Positions 28,563 to 37,180 of a DNA stretch of 64,000 nucleotides are shown piece by piece. How positions within the stretch are numbered: position 1 is the first letter of the stretch; every line of letters begins with the position of its first letter. The notes under the pieces are model-generated. The model saw only the letters and a list, made by a program, of their open reading frames with translations, searched no databases and was not told the origin of the DNA. The DNA comes from Noviherbaspirillum massiliense JC206 (GTDB lineage: Bacteria > Pseudomonadota > Gammaproteobacteria > Burkholderiales > Burkholderiaceae_D), in the NCBI RefSeq assembly GCF_000312045.1, contig NZ_HE978634.1, positions 3,053,838 through 3,117,837 of the forward strand, given 5' to 3'. A program made the position numbers and the translations under genes.

Positions 28563-29923
28563 ACGATTTGCATATTCTGCTGGTAGACGACGATCCCGAC
28601 CTGCTGCGCCTGTTGTCCATGCGGCTGACGGCTGCCGGCTATCGCGTTACCGAGGCCGCCAGCGCGGAAGCGGCCCAGCTGCAGCTGGCATTGGGCCGCC
28701 CTTCGCTGGTCATCACCGATGTGCGCCTTCCGGGCCGCGACGGACTGGCACTCTTTGACGACATCCGCACCCAGTATGCCGGCCTGCCGGTCATCCTGCT
28801 GACCGCGCACGGCACGATTCCGGATGCGGTCGATGCCATCGCACGTGGCGCGTTCGCCTATCTGACCAAACCTTTCGACGGCAAGGTGCTGCTGGATAAA
28901 GTATCGCAGGCGCTCAGCCTGGCCATGCCTGTGGCGCCGCATGCCCACGGCGACGAATCATGGCGGGCTGATATCGTCAGCCGCAGCCATTGCATGGAAG
29001 AACTGCTGGCCGAGGCCAAGCTGGTGGCCGGATCGGATGCCAGCATCCTGATTCGCGGCGAAAGCGGCACCGGCAAGGAAATGCTGGCGCGCGCCATCCA
29101 CCGCGCCAGCCCGCGCGCGCAGGCACCTTTCGTTGCCATCAATTGCGGCGCGATTCCCGAACACCTGCTCGAGTCCGAGCTGTTCGGCCACATGAAAGGC
29201 GCGTTTACCGGTGCCGCGCAGAACCGGCGCGGCCTGCTGCAGGCGGCCGATGGCGGAACCCTCTTTCTCGACGAGATCGGCGACATGCCGCTTGTGCTGC
29301 AGGTGAAGCTGCTGCGCGTGCTGCAGGAACGCATGGTGCGGCCCCTGGGCTCGGACGTCGCGACGCCGATCGATGTGCGCATTCTGTCGGCAACCCACCG
29401 CGACCTGGACAAGGCCATGGCCGAAGGCCAGTTCCGCGACGACCTGTATTACCGGCTGAATGTGGTGACCTTGTGGATGCCGTCGCTGAATGAACGGCGC
29501 GAAGACATCGCGCCGCTTGCCAAGCATTTCATCCGCCTGCTCGCGGCCAAGTACCAGAAATCGGTCAACGGCTTCGCCCCCGATGCGCTGGAAGCCCTGG
29601 TGTCCGCCTCCTGGCCCGGCAACGTGCGCCAGCTGTACAACGTGGTGGAACAGCTTTGCGCGCTGGCCATCACGCCGCTCATCCCCCTTTCCCTCGTGCA
29701 GAGGGCGTTGCGGGTGCCCTCGCTGGAAGTATTGAGCTACGCCGAAGCGAAGCTGCGCTTTGAACGCAACTATCTGATCCACCTCTTGAAGCTCACCGAC
29801 GGCAATGTCTCGGATGCGGCCCGGCTCGCCGAGCGCAACCGTACCGAGTTCTATCGCCTGCTGCAAAAACACGAGCTCACGCCCAACCTGTTCCGGCAGG
29901 ATGGCGATCCTGTCGCCGAATAG
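28559..29923 (+). CDS. qseF: Sigma-54-dependent response regulator of the QseF/GlrR type
   Basis: A 454-residue NtrC-class activator. The receiver has D54 as phosphoacceptor ([12 protein letters not shown]). The AAA+ domain (about 145-380) shows Walker A GESGTGKE from residue 167, the sigma-54-contacting GAFTGA loop at 214-219, and Walker B LFLDEIGD. The C-terminal Fis-type helix-turn-helix ([20 protein letters not shown]) lies at about 415-445. GlrR is known to bind TGTC-N10-GACA. Two such sites lie directly after this gene, one overlapping its stop codon, upstream of a sigma-54 promoter for the cyanophycin genes. Confidence 0.93.
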   Translation: MNDLHILLVDDDPDLLRLLSMRLTAAGYRVTEAASAEAAQLQLALGRPSLVITDVRLPGRDGLALFDDIRTQYAGLPVILLTAHGTIPDAVDAIARGAFAYLTKPFDGKVLLDKVSQALSLAMPVAPHAHGDESWRADIVSRSHCMEELLAEAKLVAGSDASILIRGESGTGKEMLARAIHRASPRAQAPFVAINCGAIPEHLLESELFGHMKGAFTGAAQNRRGLLQAADGGTLFLDEIGDMPLVLQVKLLRVLQERMVRPLGSDVATPIDVRILSATHRDLDKAMAEGQFRDDLYYRLNVVTLWMPSLNERREDIAPLAKHFIRLLAAKYQKSVNGFAPDALEALVSASWPGNVRQLYNVVEQLCALAITPLIPLSLVQRALRVPSLEVLSYAEAKLRFERNYLIHLLKLTDGNVSDAARLAERNRTEFYRLLQKHELTPNLFRQDGDPVAE

Positions 29924-29928
29924 CGACA
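29911..29928 (+). promoter_or_regulatory. QseF/GlrR-type activator site 1
   Basis: TGTC (29911-29914), ten bases, then GACA (29925-29928). The full site TGTCGC-N6-GCGACA is a perfect 6-bp-arm dyad. It overlaps the qseF stop codon. It matches the known GlrR consensus TGTC-N10-GACA exactly, about 142 bases upstream of the sigma-54 -24 element. Confidence 0.75.
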
Positions 29929-29944
29929 GGAACAAACCCTTTCG

Positions 29945-29957
29945 AATCAATCACTTG
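29945..29957 (+). promoter_or_regulatory. Candidate IHF-binding site
   Basis: AATCAA-TCAC-TTG fits the IHF consensus WATCAANNNNTTR at every defined position. It lies between the two QseF-type sites. IHF bending is a standard part of sigma-54 promoters. The consensus is short, so a chance match is possible. Confidence 0.5.
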
Positions 29958-29977
29958 CCATAAGCAGATAGCAACCG

Positions 29978-29995
29978 TGTCGCCATACAGCGACA
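29978..29995 (+). promoter_or_regulatory. QseF/GlrR-type activator site 2
   Basis: A second exact TGTC-N10-GACA (29978-29981 and 29992-29995), again with extended arms TGTCGC/GCGACA. It is 67 bases after the first site (about six helical turns) and about 75 bases upstream of the -24 element, which is a normal activator distance. Confidence 0.78.
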
Positions 29996-30070
29996 AGCTC
30001 GGCTGCTTCCGGCCGGCACGGCATGTCTTCTTTTCATTTAAGTCGCTGAATTCATTCACCTTTTCCTGAG

Positions 30071-30086
30071 TGGCACAGGCCTTGCT
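30071..30086 (+). promoter_or_regulatory. Sigma-54 (-24/-12) promoter of the cyanophycin genes
   Basis: TGGCACAGGCCTTGCT matches the sigma-54 consensus TGGCAC-N5-TTGC(A/T), with exactly ten bases between the GG and GC pairs. The -12 element lies in a perfect 8-bp inverted repeat (GCCTTGCT-CTA-AGCAAGGC, 30079-30097). The first cyanophycin gene starts 53 bases downstream. Confidence 0.82.
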
Positions 30087-30138
30087 CTAAGCAAGGCATT
30101 GTTCATCTGCCCATGGCAGCAAAGAGTAAAGGTAAGAA

Positions 30139-32181
30139 ATGAAAATAGAGGCATGGCAGCTGGCGAACCCGCAATCCGACGAGATGCCGCTTTCCCCGGA
30201 GAAGGAAAAGGCGCGCATCGACATCCTCAGGACATTTTTCCTGCGCGGCCCCAGCATCTGGACTTACCGTCCCATCCTGGAAGCATGGATCGACATCGGC
30301 CATCTTGAAGAACGGCCTTCCAATACCATCCCGGGCCTGTACGAGCGCCTGTGCGCCTGGCTGCCCGGACTGATCGAGCACCACTGCGGCGTCGGCACGC
30401 GCGGCGGTTTCCTGGAACGGCTGCGCGACGGGACATGGGCCGGCCATATCCTCGAACACCTCATGATCGAGCTGCAGATGCTGGCCGGCATTCCGACCGG
30501 CTTCGGCAGGGCGCGGGAAAGCTCCAGGCGCGGCGTCTATAAAGTCGTGGTCAGAACGCCCGACGAGAAAATCGGTCTGGCAGCGCTGCACGCAGCGCGC
30601 GACCTGCTGATTGCAGCGATCGAAGGCGACGCATTCGACGTCGACGCAGCTGTCCTGCGTCTGCGCGGCATGTTGTCGGAAAGCGGGCTCGATCCCAATA
30701 CGCTCTGCCTGCTTGAAGCAGCCACGGAGCGGCGCATCCCCGCCATCCGCCTGAATGATGGCGGGCTGCTGCAGCTCGGCTACGGCAAGAACCAGCGGCG
30801 CGTCTGGATGAACAAGGTGCCGCAGGGCGGCGCGATTGGCCAGAGCATCGCCGACGACCCCATGCTGGCGCGTGGCCTGCTCCAATCATGCGGCATACCG
30901 GTGCCTTACATGGAGCGGGTGGAAAGCGCAGAGGAAGCCTGGGCGCTGCGGCAGGACCGGGAGCGGCCGCTGGTGATCACGCCGGCGAATGCCGATGGCC
31001 GCAATGCCGCGCGCCAGGCAGCGGATACCCGCGAACAGATTGAAGCGGCATACCGCGCCGCCCGCGAAGAAGACAGCGAGGTGCTGGCCGAGGATTACCT
31101 TGCCGGAAACGACTATCGGCTGCTGATCGTCGGCAACCGGATTGCCGCCGCCGCTCAGTGCAACGCGGCCGATGGCACGAGTATGGCGCAGATCGCGGTC
31201 GCTGCTATCCACCCGGAGTTCGATGCAATGGCTACCCTGGCGCTGCGTGTCGTAGGACTGGACATCGCGGAAGTGCGCCTTGTCGCGGCCAACCTTTCCC
31301 GGCCGCTTTCCGAGCAGGACGGCTGCAAGGCTTGCATCACCCGCATCAACCCCTTGCCTGACCTGCAACACTACGGCAGCCGGGAACAGGGCAGCCTGCG
31401 TCCGATAGGACTGGCGATCGTCGATCACCTGATGGGGCACGTCAAGGAAGATCCGCTGCCCATCGTCGGCGTCAGCGGAAGCAGAGGAAAAACGGCAGTG
31501 GCGCGCCTGGTGGCAAAGCTGCTGCAGGACAGGTACAAGAAAGTCGGCTTGGCATGCGCGGACGGTCTTTACCTTGGATCACGACAGGTCGAGCGCGGCA
31601 ATCAGGCTGGCTGGCACGCCGCGCAGCGCGTATTGCGCAATTCGCACATCGATGCCGCGGTGTTCGAACACGGCTGGCAGGAAATCCTCTCCGAAGGCCT
31701 CGGGTACGAACGCTGCATGATCGCCGTCGTCACGGGCTGGGACAGCCGGGATACCGTGCCCGAATACGACATGCGCAATGCGGAGCAGATGAAGAAAGTG
31801 ATCCGTACGCCGGTTGACGTGGTGCTGCCCGAGGGCGCGGCTGTGCTCAATGCCGACGATCCTGCGGTCGCCTCCCTAGCGGACTATGCAGACGGCGAAG
31901 TGATTTTCTTCAGCCGTAGCGGCGAGGCGCCGTGCCTGGCCGAGCACCGGAACAAGGGCGGCCGCGCCGTGTTCCTGCGCAACGGGGATATCGTCTTCGC
32001 CGTAGGGCGGCACACCATCGCCATCCAGCTCGCTGCGGTGCAAGCTTCCGCACACAGCGCGGACAACATGCTCGCCGCCGCTGCCGCCGCCTGGGCGCTG
32101 GGCATGTCTCCTTCATCCATCTGCACCACGCTGAAAGCCGTTCACACGCAGCCTTCCGTGGCCGCACTTACCGCTGAATAA
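30139..32181 (+). CDS. Cyanophycin synthetase-like protein CphA', apparently with degenerate ATP-binding sites
   Basis: A 680-residue homologue of cyanophycin synthetase, about 190 residues shorter than its neighbour. It keeps the N-terminal domain (residues 20-210), an ATP-grasp-like middle part (about 210-440) and a Mur-ligase-like part, but lacks the C-terminal Mur domain. Key positions differ from the intact paralogue. The ATP-grasp loop that reads VVKPRDGNQGKG in CphA is VITPANADGRNA here, losing the lysine and glycines. The Mur P-loop is GSRGKTA instead of GNNGKTT. I infer a weakly active or non-catalytic partner subunit. AAAGGTAAGAA precedes the ATG. CphA' paralogues beside cphA are known in Burkholderiales such as Cupriavidus. 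Confidence 0.88.
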   Translation: MKIEAWQLANPQSDEMPLSPEKEKARIDILRTFFLRGPSIWTYRPILEAWIDIGHLEERPSNTIPGLYERLCAWLPGLIEHHCGVGTRGGFLERLRDGTWAGHILEHLMIELQMLAGIPTGFGRARESSRRGVYKVVVRTPDEKIGLAALHAARDLLIAAIEGDAFDVDAAVLRLRGMLSESGLDPNTLCLLEAATERRIPAIRLNDGGLLQLGYGKNQRRVWMNKVPQGGAIGQSIADDPMLARGLLQSCGIPVPYMERVESAEEAWALRQDRERPLVITPANADGRNAARQAADTREQIEAAYRAAREEDSEVLAEDYLAGNDYRLLIVGNRIAAAAQCNAADGTSMAQIAVAAIHPEFDAMATLALRVVGLDIAEVRLVAANLSRPLSEQDGCKACITRINPLPDLQHYGSREQGSLRPIGLAIVDHLMGHVKEDPLPIVGVSGSRGKTAVARLVAKLLQDRYKKVGLACADGLYLGSRQVERGNQAGWHAAQRVLRNSHIDAAVFEHGWQEILSEGLGYERCMIAVVTGWDSRDTVPEYDMRNAEQMKKVIRTPVDVVLPEGAAVLNADDPAVASLADYADGEVIFFSRSGEAPCLAEHRNKGGRAVFLRNGDIVFAVGRHTIAIQLAAVQASAHSADNMLAAAAAAWALGMSPSSICTTLKAVHTQPSVAALTAE

Positions 32182-32218
32182 GGAAAAAGGGCGCCCTTCC
32201 AGGGGCGCACAAGCAGTT

Positions 32219-34828
32219 ATGGAAATAACACGCATCAAGGCCTTGCGCGGGCCAAACCGCTGGAGCAGGAAAACCGCCATCGAAGCGACGGTCACCTGTC
32301 TGCCGCATGAACGGAACATCGACGGCATTGCCCGCTTCCTGGACCGGCTGAACACGCTGGCATCGCCGGAATCCATCCTGCAGAAGAAGGAAGACGGCAC
32401 GCTGACGCTTGCGCACATTCTGGGCTCGGCCGCCCTGCATCTGCAGCGGCGCGCCGGATGCGAGATCAGCACATGCGTCGTTACGCGCACCTCGGACCCG
32501 GCAGTACTGCAGGTAGTCGTCGAGTATGCGGAAGAACCGGTAGGCCGGCTGGCCTTCGACATGGCCGCCGCGCTCTGCAATGCGCTGATGGAAGGCGCGG
32601 CATACGATATGCCGGCCGCCGTTGCACAATTACACGAGCTGTATGAAGACGTGCGCCTGGGCCCGAGCACCGGAGCGATCGTCGACGCAGCGGTCAGGCG
32701 CGGCATTCCCTATCACCGTTTGACCGAAGGCAGCATGGTGCAGTTCGGCTGGGGCAAGCGCCAGCGCCGCATCCAGGCAGCCGAGATGGACCGTACCGAA
32801 GCGATCGCCGAAGCGATTGCACAGGACAAGGACCTGACCAAGAGCCTGTTGCGCGATGCCGGTGTCCCGGTGCCGCAAGGGCAGGTTGTTTCCAGCGCGG
32901 AAGCGGCATGGGAAGCGGCGCGCGCGCTGGGCGGCCGGGTCGTCGTCAAGCCGCGCGACGGCAATCAGGGCAAGGGCGTGGCGGCCGGCATCAGCACATG
33001 CGAAGAAGTGATGGCAGCTTGCGTGCGTGCACAGGAAATCGATAGCGACGTCATTGTGGAGCGCTATCTTCCCGGCCGCGATTTCCGCCTGCTCGTAGTG
33101 GATGGAAAGCTGGTTGCTGCAGCCCGTCGGGACCCTCCGCAGGTGCGGGGCGACGGCAAACGCAGCATCCGTGAACTGGTGGAGCACATCAACCAGGACC
33201 CGCGCCGCGGCGACGGGCATGCCACGCCACTGACCCGCATCCGTCTCGACAAGCTGGCGATCGCCACTCTTGAAAACCAGGGCTTTGGTCCGGACAGCGT
33301 GCCTCCTGCGGGCGTGACGGTGCTGCTGCGTAACAATGCCAACCTTAGCACCGGCGGCAGCGCGACCGACGTCACGGACGAAGTGCATCCCGAACTGGCG
33401 GCGCGTGCGGTTGAAGCAGCATTGATGGTCGGCATCGACATCTGCGGCGTCGATGTCGTCTGCGAAACCGTCAGCAAGCCATTGGAAGAACAGGGCGGCG
33501 GCATCGTCGAGGTGAATGCTGCGCCGGGTTTGCGCATGCATCTGCAACCTTCTTTCGGCGCCGGGCGCCCGGTGGGCGAAGCCATCATTTCAGCCATGTT
33601 CGAAGACGGTGACAACGGCCGCATTCCCATAGTGGCAGTCACCGGCAACAATGGCAAGACCACGACGGCTCGCCTGATTACGCATGTGCTAAAGCAAACC
33701 GGGAGGCATGTCGGCATGACCAATACCGACGGCATCTACATCGACGGCCAGCGCATCGATTCCGGCGACTGCAGCGGCCCCAAGAGCGCGCGCAACGTGC
33801 TGCTGCATCCGGACGTGGACGCTGCCGTATTCGAGACGGCGCGCGGCGGCATCCTGCGCGAAGGACTGGGCTTCGATTATTGCGACGTGGCAGTCGTCAC
33901 CAATCTGGGCGACGGCGATCATCTGGGCATGAATTACATCGATACGGTGGAGCAGCTTGCCGAGGTCAAGCGCGTGATCGTGCAGAGCGTATCGCCTTCC
34001 GGCATGGCCGTGCTGAATGCGGCCGATCCTCTCGTGGCCGCCATGGCCGATCATTGCGCCGGGAATATCACTTATTTTGCGCACGACCCGGACCATCCGG
34101 TCATGCTTGCGCACGCCAAAGCCGGCGGGCGCATCGTGTACCGCGACGGCGACAGGATCGTTGCTTGCGAAGGGCAATTCCGGCATGCCATTCCGCTGTC
34201 CAAGATTCCATTGACCATGCGCGGTGCGCTCGGCTTCCAGGTCGACAACGCGATGGCGGCCATCGCCGCCGCCTGGGCGCTGGGCATTGCATGGGACGAC
34301 ATGGCTGCCGCGCTGGCCCGCTTTGCCAGCGATGCGCAGACCGTGCCCGGCCGGTTCAACCGCTTCGACTGGCGCGGTGCAACCATCATTGCCGATTACG
34401 GCCACAATCCGGATGCGATGAAGGCATTGGTCCAGGCAGTCGGCAATCTGCCCGCACGGCGGCGCACGGTCGTCATCAGCGGCGCCGGCGACCGCCGCGA
34501 CGAAGACCTTCGCCGCCAGACCGAGATCGTGGGCGACTTGTTCGACCGCGTAATCCTGTATGAAGACCAGTGCCAGCGCGGGCGTGCCGACGGCGAAGTG
34601 ATCGCGCTGCTGAAGCAGGGACTGTCGTCAGTCGGCCGAGTATCCGAGGTGCAGGAAATCCATGGCGAAATGGCAGCGATCGATGCAGCGCTGAGTGGAC
34701 TGCACGCAGGCGACTTGTGTCTCGTTCTGGTCGACCAGGTGGAAGAGGCGCTTGCCCATATCGGCCGGCGCACCACGGAGGCGCCTGATGCATGTAACGG
34801 GACGGTGGTACACGAGGCTGTGGCATGA
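32219..34828 (+). CDS. cphA: Cyanophycin synthetase CphA
   Basis: An 869-residue enzyme that makes the storage polymer cyanophycin (poly-aspartate with arginine side chains) by alternate ATP-dependent addition of Asp and Arg in the cytoplasm. The N-terminal domain is at about 1-190. The ATP-grasp domain (about 200-460) contains VVKPRDGNQGKGVA and the metal-binding EVNAAPGLRMH. The Mur-ligase domain (about 470-869) contains the P-loop VTGNNGKTTTARL, ETARGGILREGLGFD and the DYGHNPDA motif. Length is normal for CphA. It starts 37 bases after the cphA' stop, so both genes should share the sigma-54 promoter. No cyanophycinase gene is adjacent. Confidence 0.95.
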   Translation: MEITRIKALRGPNRWSRKTAIEATVTCLPHERNIDGIARFLDRLNTLASPESILQKKEDGTLTLAHILGSAALHLQRRAGCEISTCVVTRTSDPAVLQVVVEYAEEPVGRLAFDMAAALCNALMEGAAYDMPAAVAQLHELYEDVRLGPSTGAIVDAAVRRGIPYHRLTEGSMVQFGWGKRQRRIQAAEMDRTEAIAEAIAQDKDLTKSLLRDAGVPVPQGQVVSSAEAAWEAARALGGRVVVKPRDGNQGKGVAAGISTCEEVMAACVRAQEIDSDVIVERYLPGRDFRLLVVDGKLVAAARRDPPQVRGDGKRSIRELVEHINQDPRRGDGHATPLTRIRLDKLAIATLENQGFGPDSVPPAGVTVLLRNNANLSTGGSATDVTDEVHPELAARAVEAALMVGIDICGVDVVCETVSKPLEEQGGGIVEVNAAPGLRMHLQPSFGAGRPVGEAIISAMFEDGDNGRIPIVAVTGNNGKTTTARLITHVLKQTGRHVGMTNTDGIYIDGQRIDSGDCSGPKSARNVLLHPDVDAAVFETARGGILREGLGFDYCDVAVVTNLGDGDHLGMNYIDTVEQLAEVKRVIVQSVSPSGMAVLNAADPLVAAMADHCAGNITYFAHDPDHPVMLAHAKAGGRIVYRDGDRIVACEGQFRHAIPLSKIPLTMRGALGFQVDNAMAAIAAAWALGIAWDDMAAALARFASDAQTVPGRFNRFDWRGATIIADYGHNPDAMKALVQAVGNLPARRRTVVISGAGDRRDEDLRRQTEIVGDLFDRVILYEDQCQRGRADGEVIALLKQGLSSVGRVSEVQEIHGEMAAIDAALSGLHAGDLCLVLVDQVEEALAHIGRRTTEAPDACNGTVVHEAVA

Positions 34829-35175
34829 CGAGGCGCACCTGGCGCTCTTTCTAGGAGAGGAAAGATTGGCGCGGCAGGGGATAGCACCTGGAGCGGTCGT
34901 GCGATCGCGCGGAACATTTCGTGAGCCGGCACGACCGCGCGGGCATGGTGAAGCTGCATGAACAGGATAGGCGGGTCGCCGCCTGAATTTAATCGAGTGC
35001 TTTGCCCGCACGCGCGACACAACCGGCCGTCGCGTAAGCCCACTACCCGCACTTCAAAACGGCGCTGGCATCTCCTTCCTGCGAGAAATGCGGGGTTTGC
35101 GATGCCGCGGCGGGTTTCATGAGCAGCTCGCACATTTTGACTGACAATAAAAAAGACCCATAAATTTTCCAATTT
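34829..35175. other. Region downstream of cphA
   Basis: About 350 bases with no supportable gene up to the terminator hairpin at its right end. The base composition changes from GC-rich to AT-richer near 35130, marking the left edge of the accessory stretch that runs to about 38.5 kb. Confidence 0.5.
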
Positions 35176-35189
35176 ATGGGTCGGCTTTT
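35155..35189 (+). terminator. Rho-independent terminator after the cyanophycin genes
   Basis: GACCCATAAATT (35155-35166) pairs perfectly with AATTTATGGGTC (35171-35182) around TTCC, followed by GGCTTTTC; an A-run precedes the hairpin. It lies about 330 bases after the cphA stop. Confidence 0.75.
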
Positions 35190-35436
35190 CTCAGATTATC
35201 CGTCTATCTACACGGAGGCCACCAAAGTTATAGCAATCGCGGGAGCGGGGGAGGACATAAATCAACGGCTTAGGGATCTCTGCTTCAACACGCAGCCTGG
35301 CGGGTGGGCAGAGTTAATGCAATTTGCCTACTTCCGCACCATAGTTGTTGCAATGAGCCTATTGAGAGATACCGACCCTGTAGGATCGCGAGCAACCCTC
35401 TGGGAGGCCCTTAAGATTTCTGATCCGGACCAGTAG
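35176..35436 (+). CDS. Possible small hypothetical protein, 86 codons
   Basis: An open frame whose ATG lies inside the right arm of the terminator hairpin. The composition looks protein-like (ten acidic residues, AYFRTIVVAMSLLRD helix), but there is no clear ribosome site, no recognised domain, and its 3' end overlaps another small candidate on the opposite strand. It may be real, a fragment of a larger lost gene, or chance. Confidence 0.3.
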   Translation: MGRLFSDYPSIYTEATKVIAIAGAGEDINQRLRDLCFNTQPGGWAELMQFAYFRTIVVAMSLLRDTDPVGSRATLWEALKISDPDQ

Positions 35437-35607
35437 CGTCTTCAGTTCGGTCCACTTGTGGGCACTTACCGGATACAGCAAGAGCATGGGTGTACGCCGC
35501 CTGTCGATCCACAACGGACGTTCGTCTTGCTCCGAAGCGGGCGTGCAATGTTCACAATGACCGACCCAGAAGCGTTCGGTGTCGATTGAATCGGCAAGAG
35601 TCGTCAC
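35359..35607 (-). CDS. Possible small hypothetical protein, 82 codons
   Basis: A GTG-started frame (GTG at 35605-35607) beginning one base after the TAA of the upstream secreted-protein gene, so it could be translated by coupling. It contains a CEHC pair and a Trp/Arg-rich middle. I do not recognise it. It overlaps the opposite-strand candidate at 35176-35436, so at most one of the two is likely real. Confidence 0.3.
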   Translation of the reverse strand: MTTLADSIDTERFWVGHCEHCTPASEQDERPLWIDRRRTPMLLLYPVSAHKWTELKTLLVRIRNLKGLPEGCSRSYRVGISQ

Positions 35608-35608
35608 C

Positions 35609-36064
35609 TTATTTCTGGCGTGCTATTTTCCCATTCGCCCAGCGGTATCGTTTGACCCTTTGTTTCTGACCTGTGCCATACGGCGATCTTAGCTCGATGA
35701 CCGCGCCCGTTGACAGATACTTTGCGCCGACTAACTCGTTGCACTCGCCGAACGGCTTTGAGAACTTTACCGCTGTCGCCGACGTAATCTCCAGTACAGC
35801 AAATTCATGTCTGCAATGTAAGCCGTTAGTGCCTATATCAACGATTAGGTATTCGGAATCGCCTTTAGGAATTATTCGATATAGATCGATCCCATTACCG
35901 TCATACCTGGCAATTTCCTTCCCATTAAAGAAGACGGCGTAGCTGCCTGCTTCTTCTCGTACTTCGGCCGCCCCGTAATGTGTTTCGACCGGACCGCAAT
36001 AGGCGGTTGCGGCATGCAACGAGAACAGCAGGAGACACGAGCGAAAGAGCGACATTAGTCTCAT
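35609..36064 (-). CDS. Hypothetical secreted protein
   Basis: A 151-residue protein with an N-terminal signal peptide (hydrophobic residues 4-20, cleavage near TAYCG). The rest is beta-rich (YAVFFNGKEIARYDGNGIDLYR, EYLIVDIGTNGLHC, AVLEITSA). Two cysteines follow the signal region, enough for one disulfide. I do not recognise the family. The ATG at 36062-36064 is used; a TTG one codon upstream is also in frame. It is one of a run of small exported proteins on this strand in the AT-richer accessory stretch. Start and function are uncertain, but the signal peptide and composition support a real gene. Confidence 0.6.
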   Translation of the reverse strand: MRLMSLFRSCLLLFSLHAATAYCGPVETHYGAAEVREEAGSYAVFFNGKEIARYDGNGIDLYRIIPKGDSEYLIVDIGTNGLHCRHEFAVLEITSATAVKFSKPFGECNELVGAKYLSTGAVIELRSPYGTGQKQRVKRYRWANGKIARQK

Positions 36065-36133
36065 CAACGGACCCGCTTAACGATATAGGTTGACCAGCGC
36101 GGAGCGCCAGCATTGAACCGCGAGTTAAACCAG

Positions 36134-36637
36134 CTATTCACCAAAATCCCCTTCCAGGACAACTGTTCCTAATCCGTCTAGCCTACCCTGAGCCGGTTCA
36201 CTGCACTTTTTTGAAGACACAATGCCCTCAGAAGTCACATTGACGCCGTGTCGATATGCAGGCCGCTTGTCATCGGTACCATGGTCCTCAATGGAGTAGA
36301 CGCTGTACACGAACTTTCCGGCTTTAAACGTGAGCCAAGTATCAAATACTTCAGCATGAGAGTTCGCTTTTAGCCTAAAAGCTCGTTGCGTCCCAATCTT
36401 TGAAGCGGGATATGTCATTTCAATAGCACCTAGCCGACCGTAGCGATATTGCATATATCCTGTGGTGGCGGCCAGTGGTTTTGAGCTGCAAATTGAAAGT
36501 ATTTTGTCCGACTTCTCAATCCGGCAACTTAGAACGATCTCTTCATTTGAGGCGCATAACGTAACGCCTAACGCGTCTGTTGAGGTGCAAAGCCCTGCCG
36601 CGATCGCCCAAGTTATGCGCTTCGTCAGCTTCTTCAT
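36134..36637 (-). CDS. Hypothetical secreted protein
   Basis: A 167-residue protein with a signal peptide (KKLTKRITWAIAAGLCTS, residues 2-20) followed by a mature part with several cysteines (LCASNEE, LSCRIEK, ICSSKP, KKCSEP) suggesting disulfides in the periplasm. Its sequence is beta-rich. I do not recognise the family. The ATG at 36635-36637 is chosen because the signal peptide begins there; a TTG six codons upstream has AGGA close by and is an alternative. It lies between two other small exported proteins on the same strand. Confidence 0.6.
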   Translation of the reverse strand: MKKLTKRITWAIAAGLCTSTDALGVTLCASNEEIVLSCRIEKSDKILSICSSKPLAATTGYMQYRYGRLGAIEMTYPASKIGTQRAFRLKANSHAEVFDTWLTFKAGKFVYSVYSIEDHGTDDKRPAYRHGVNVTSEGIVSSKKCSEPAQGRLDGLGTVVLEGDFGE

Positions 36638-36700
36638 GTTGTTTAACGTGCGCAATTCCTGGAGCGCGTAAGCGCGTCCGCGTTGATTGAAACGTTGAAC

Positions 36701-37177
36701 TTAGTCATTGTCGATAGACTTGACTGGTAGGCTTTTTCGATATTGATCGATGCTGACGAGGATAGCGCGGTCGCCTTTGATAAATCTGCCCGTACAGACC
36801 GCGTTATATCCGTCTCCGCAGAGCACTTCTGGATATTGACCATACGTCAGCTTTTGATGCACTCCGGAGCGGCCCCATTCAGAATCGAGTTTCCAACCTT
36901 GACGAAGCAATCTGGCGCGAGCGTTCGCGTAACCTTCACCCTCCTTATGCGTCGGCTTGACGTCGCCAGCAATAGCCAGGCCACTAAAGATAAGAAACGT
37001 TACGAGCAATAGTACAGCAGAGATTCGGCTAACCGGACGTATGCGGATTGCAGCAGAATACTGAAGACAACATGGGCATGGATGGCAACGTCCATTAACA
37101 AGGTTAAATTGGCCTAACATCTGCGGCTGATGGAAGTATGGATGATTAGTGATAGGGCATTTCAACCTAGTGTGCAA
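36701..37177 (-). CDS. Hypothetical exported protein, start uncertain
   Basis: The convincing part is the last ~105 codons: a hydrophobic segment (SAVLLLVTFLIFSGLAIAGD) that looks like a signal peptide, then GYANARARLLRQGWKLDSEW and YPEVLCGDGYNAVCTGRF with a likely disulfide pair. This resembles small exported proteins of unknown function common in proteobacteria. The frame extends upstream to 37177, but those first ~55 codons are Cys/Pro/His-rich and unlike a normal N terminus. No ATG lies just before the signal segment, so the true start may be a rare codon or the gene may be 5'-damaged. Confidence 0.5.
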   Translation of the reverse strand: MHTRLKCPITNHPYFHQPQMLGQFNLVNGRCHPCPCCLQYSAAIRIRPVSRISAVLLLVTFLIFSGLAIAGDVKPTHKEGEGYANARARLLRQGWKLDSEWGRSGVHQKLTYGQYPEVLCGDGYNAVCTGRFIKGDRAILVSIDQYRKSLPVKSIDND

Positions 37178-37180
37178 AAC

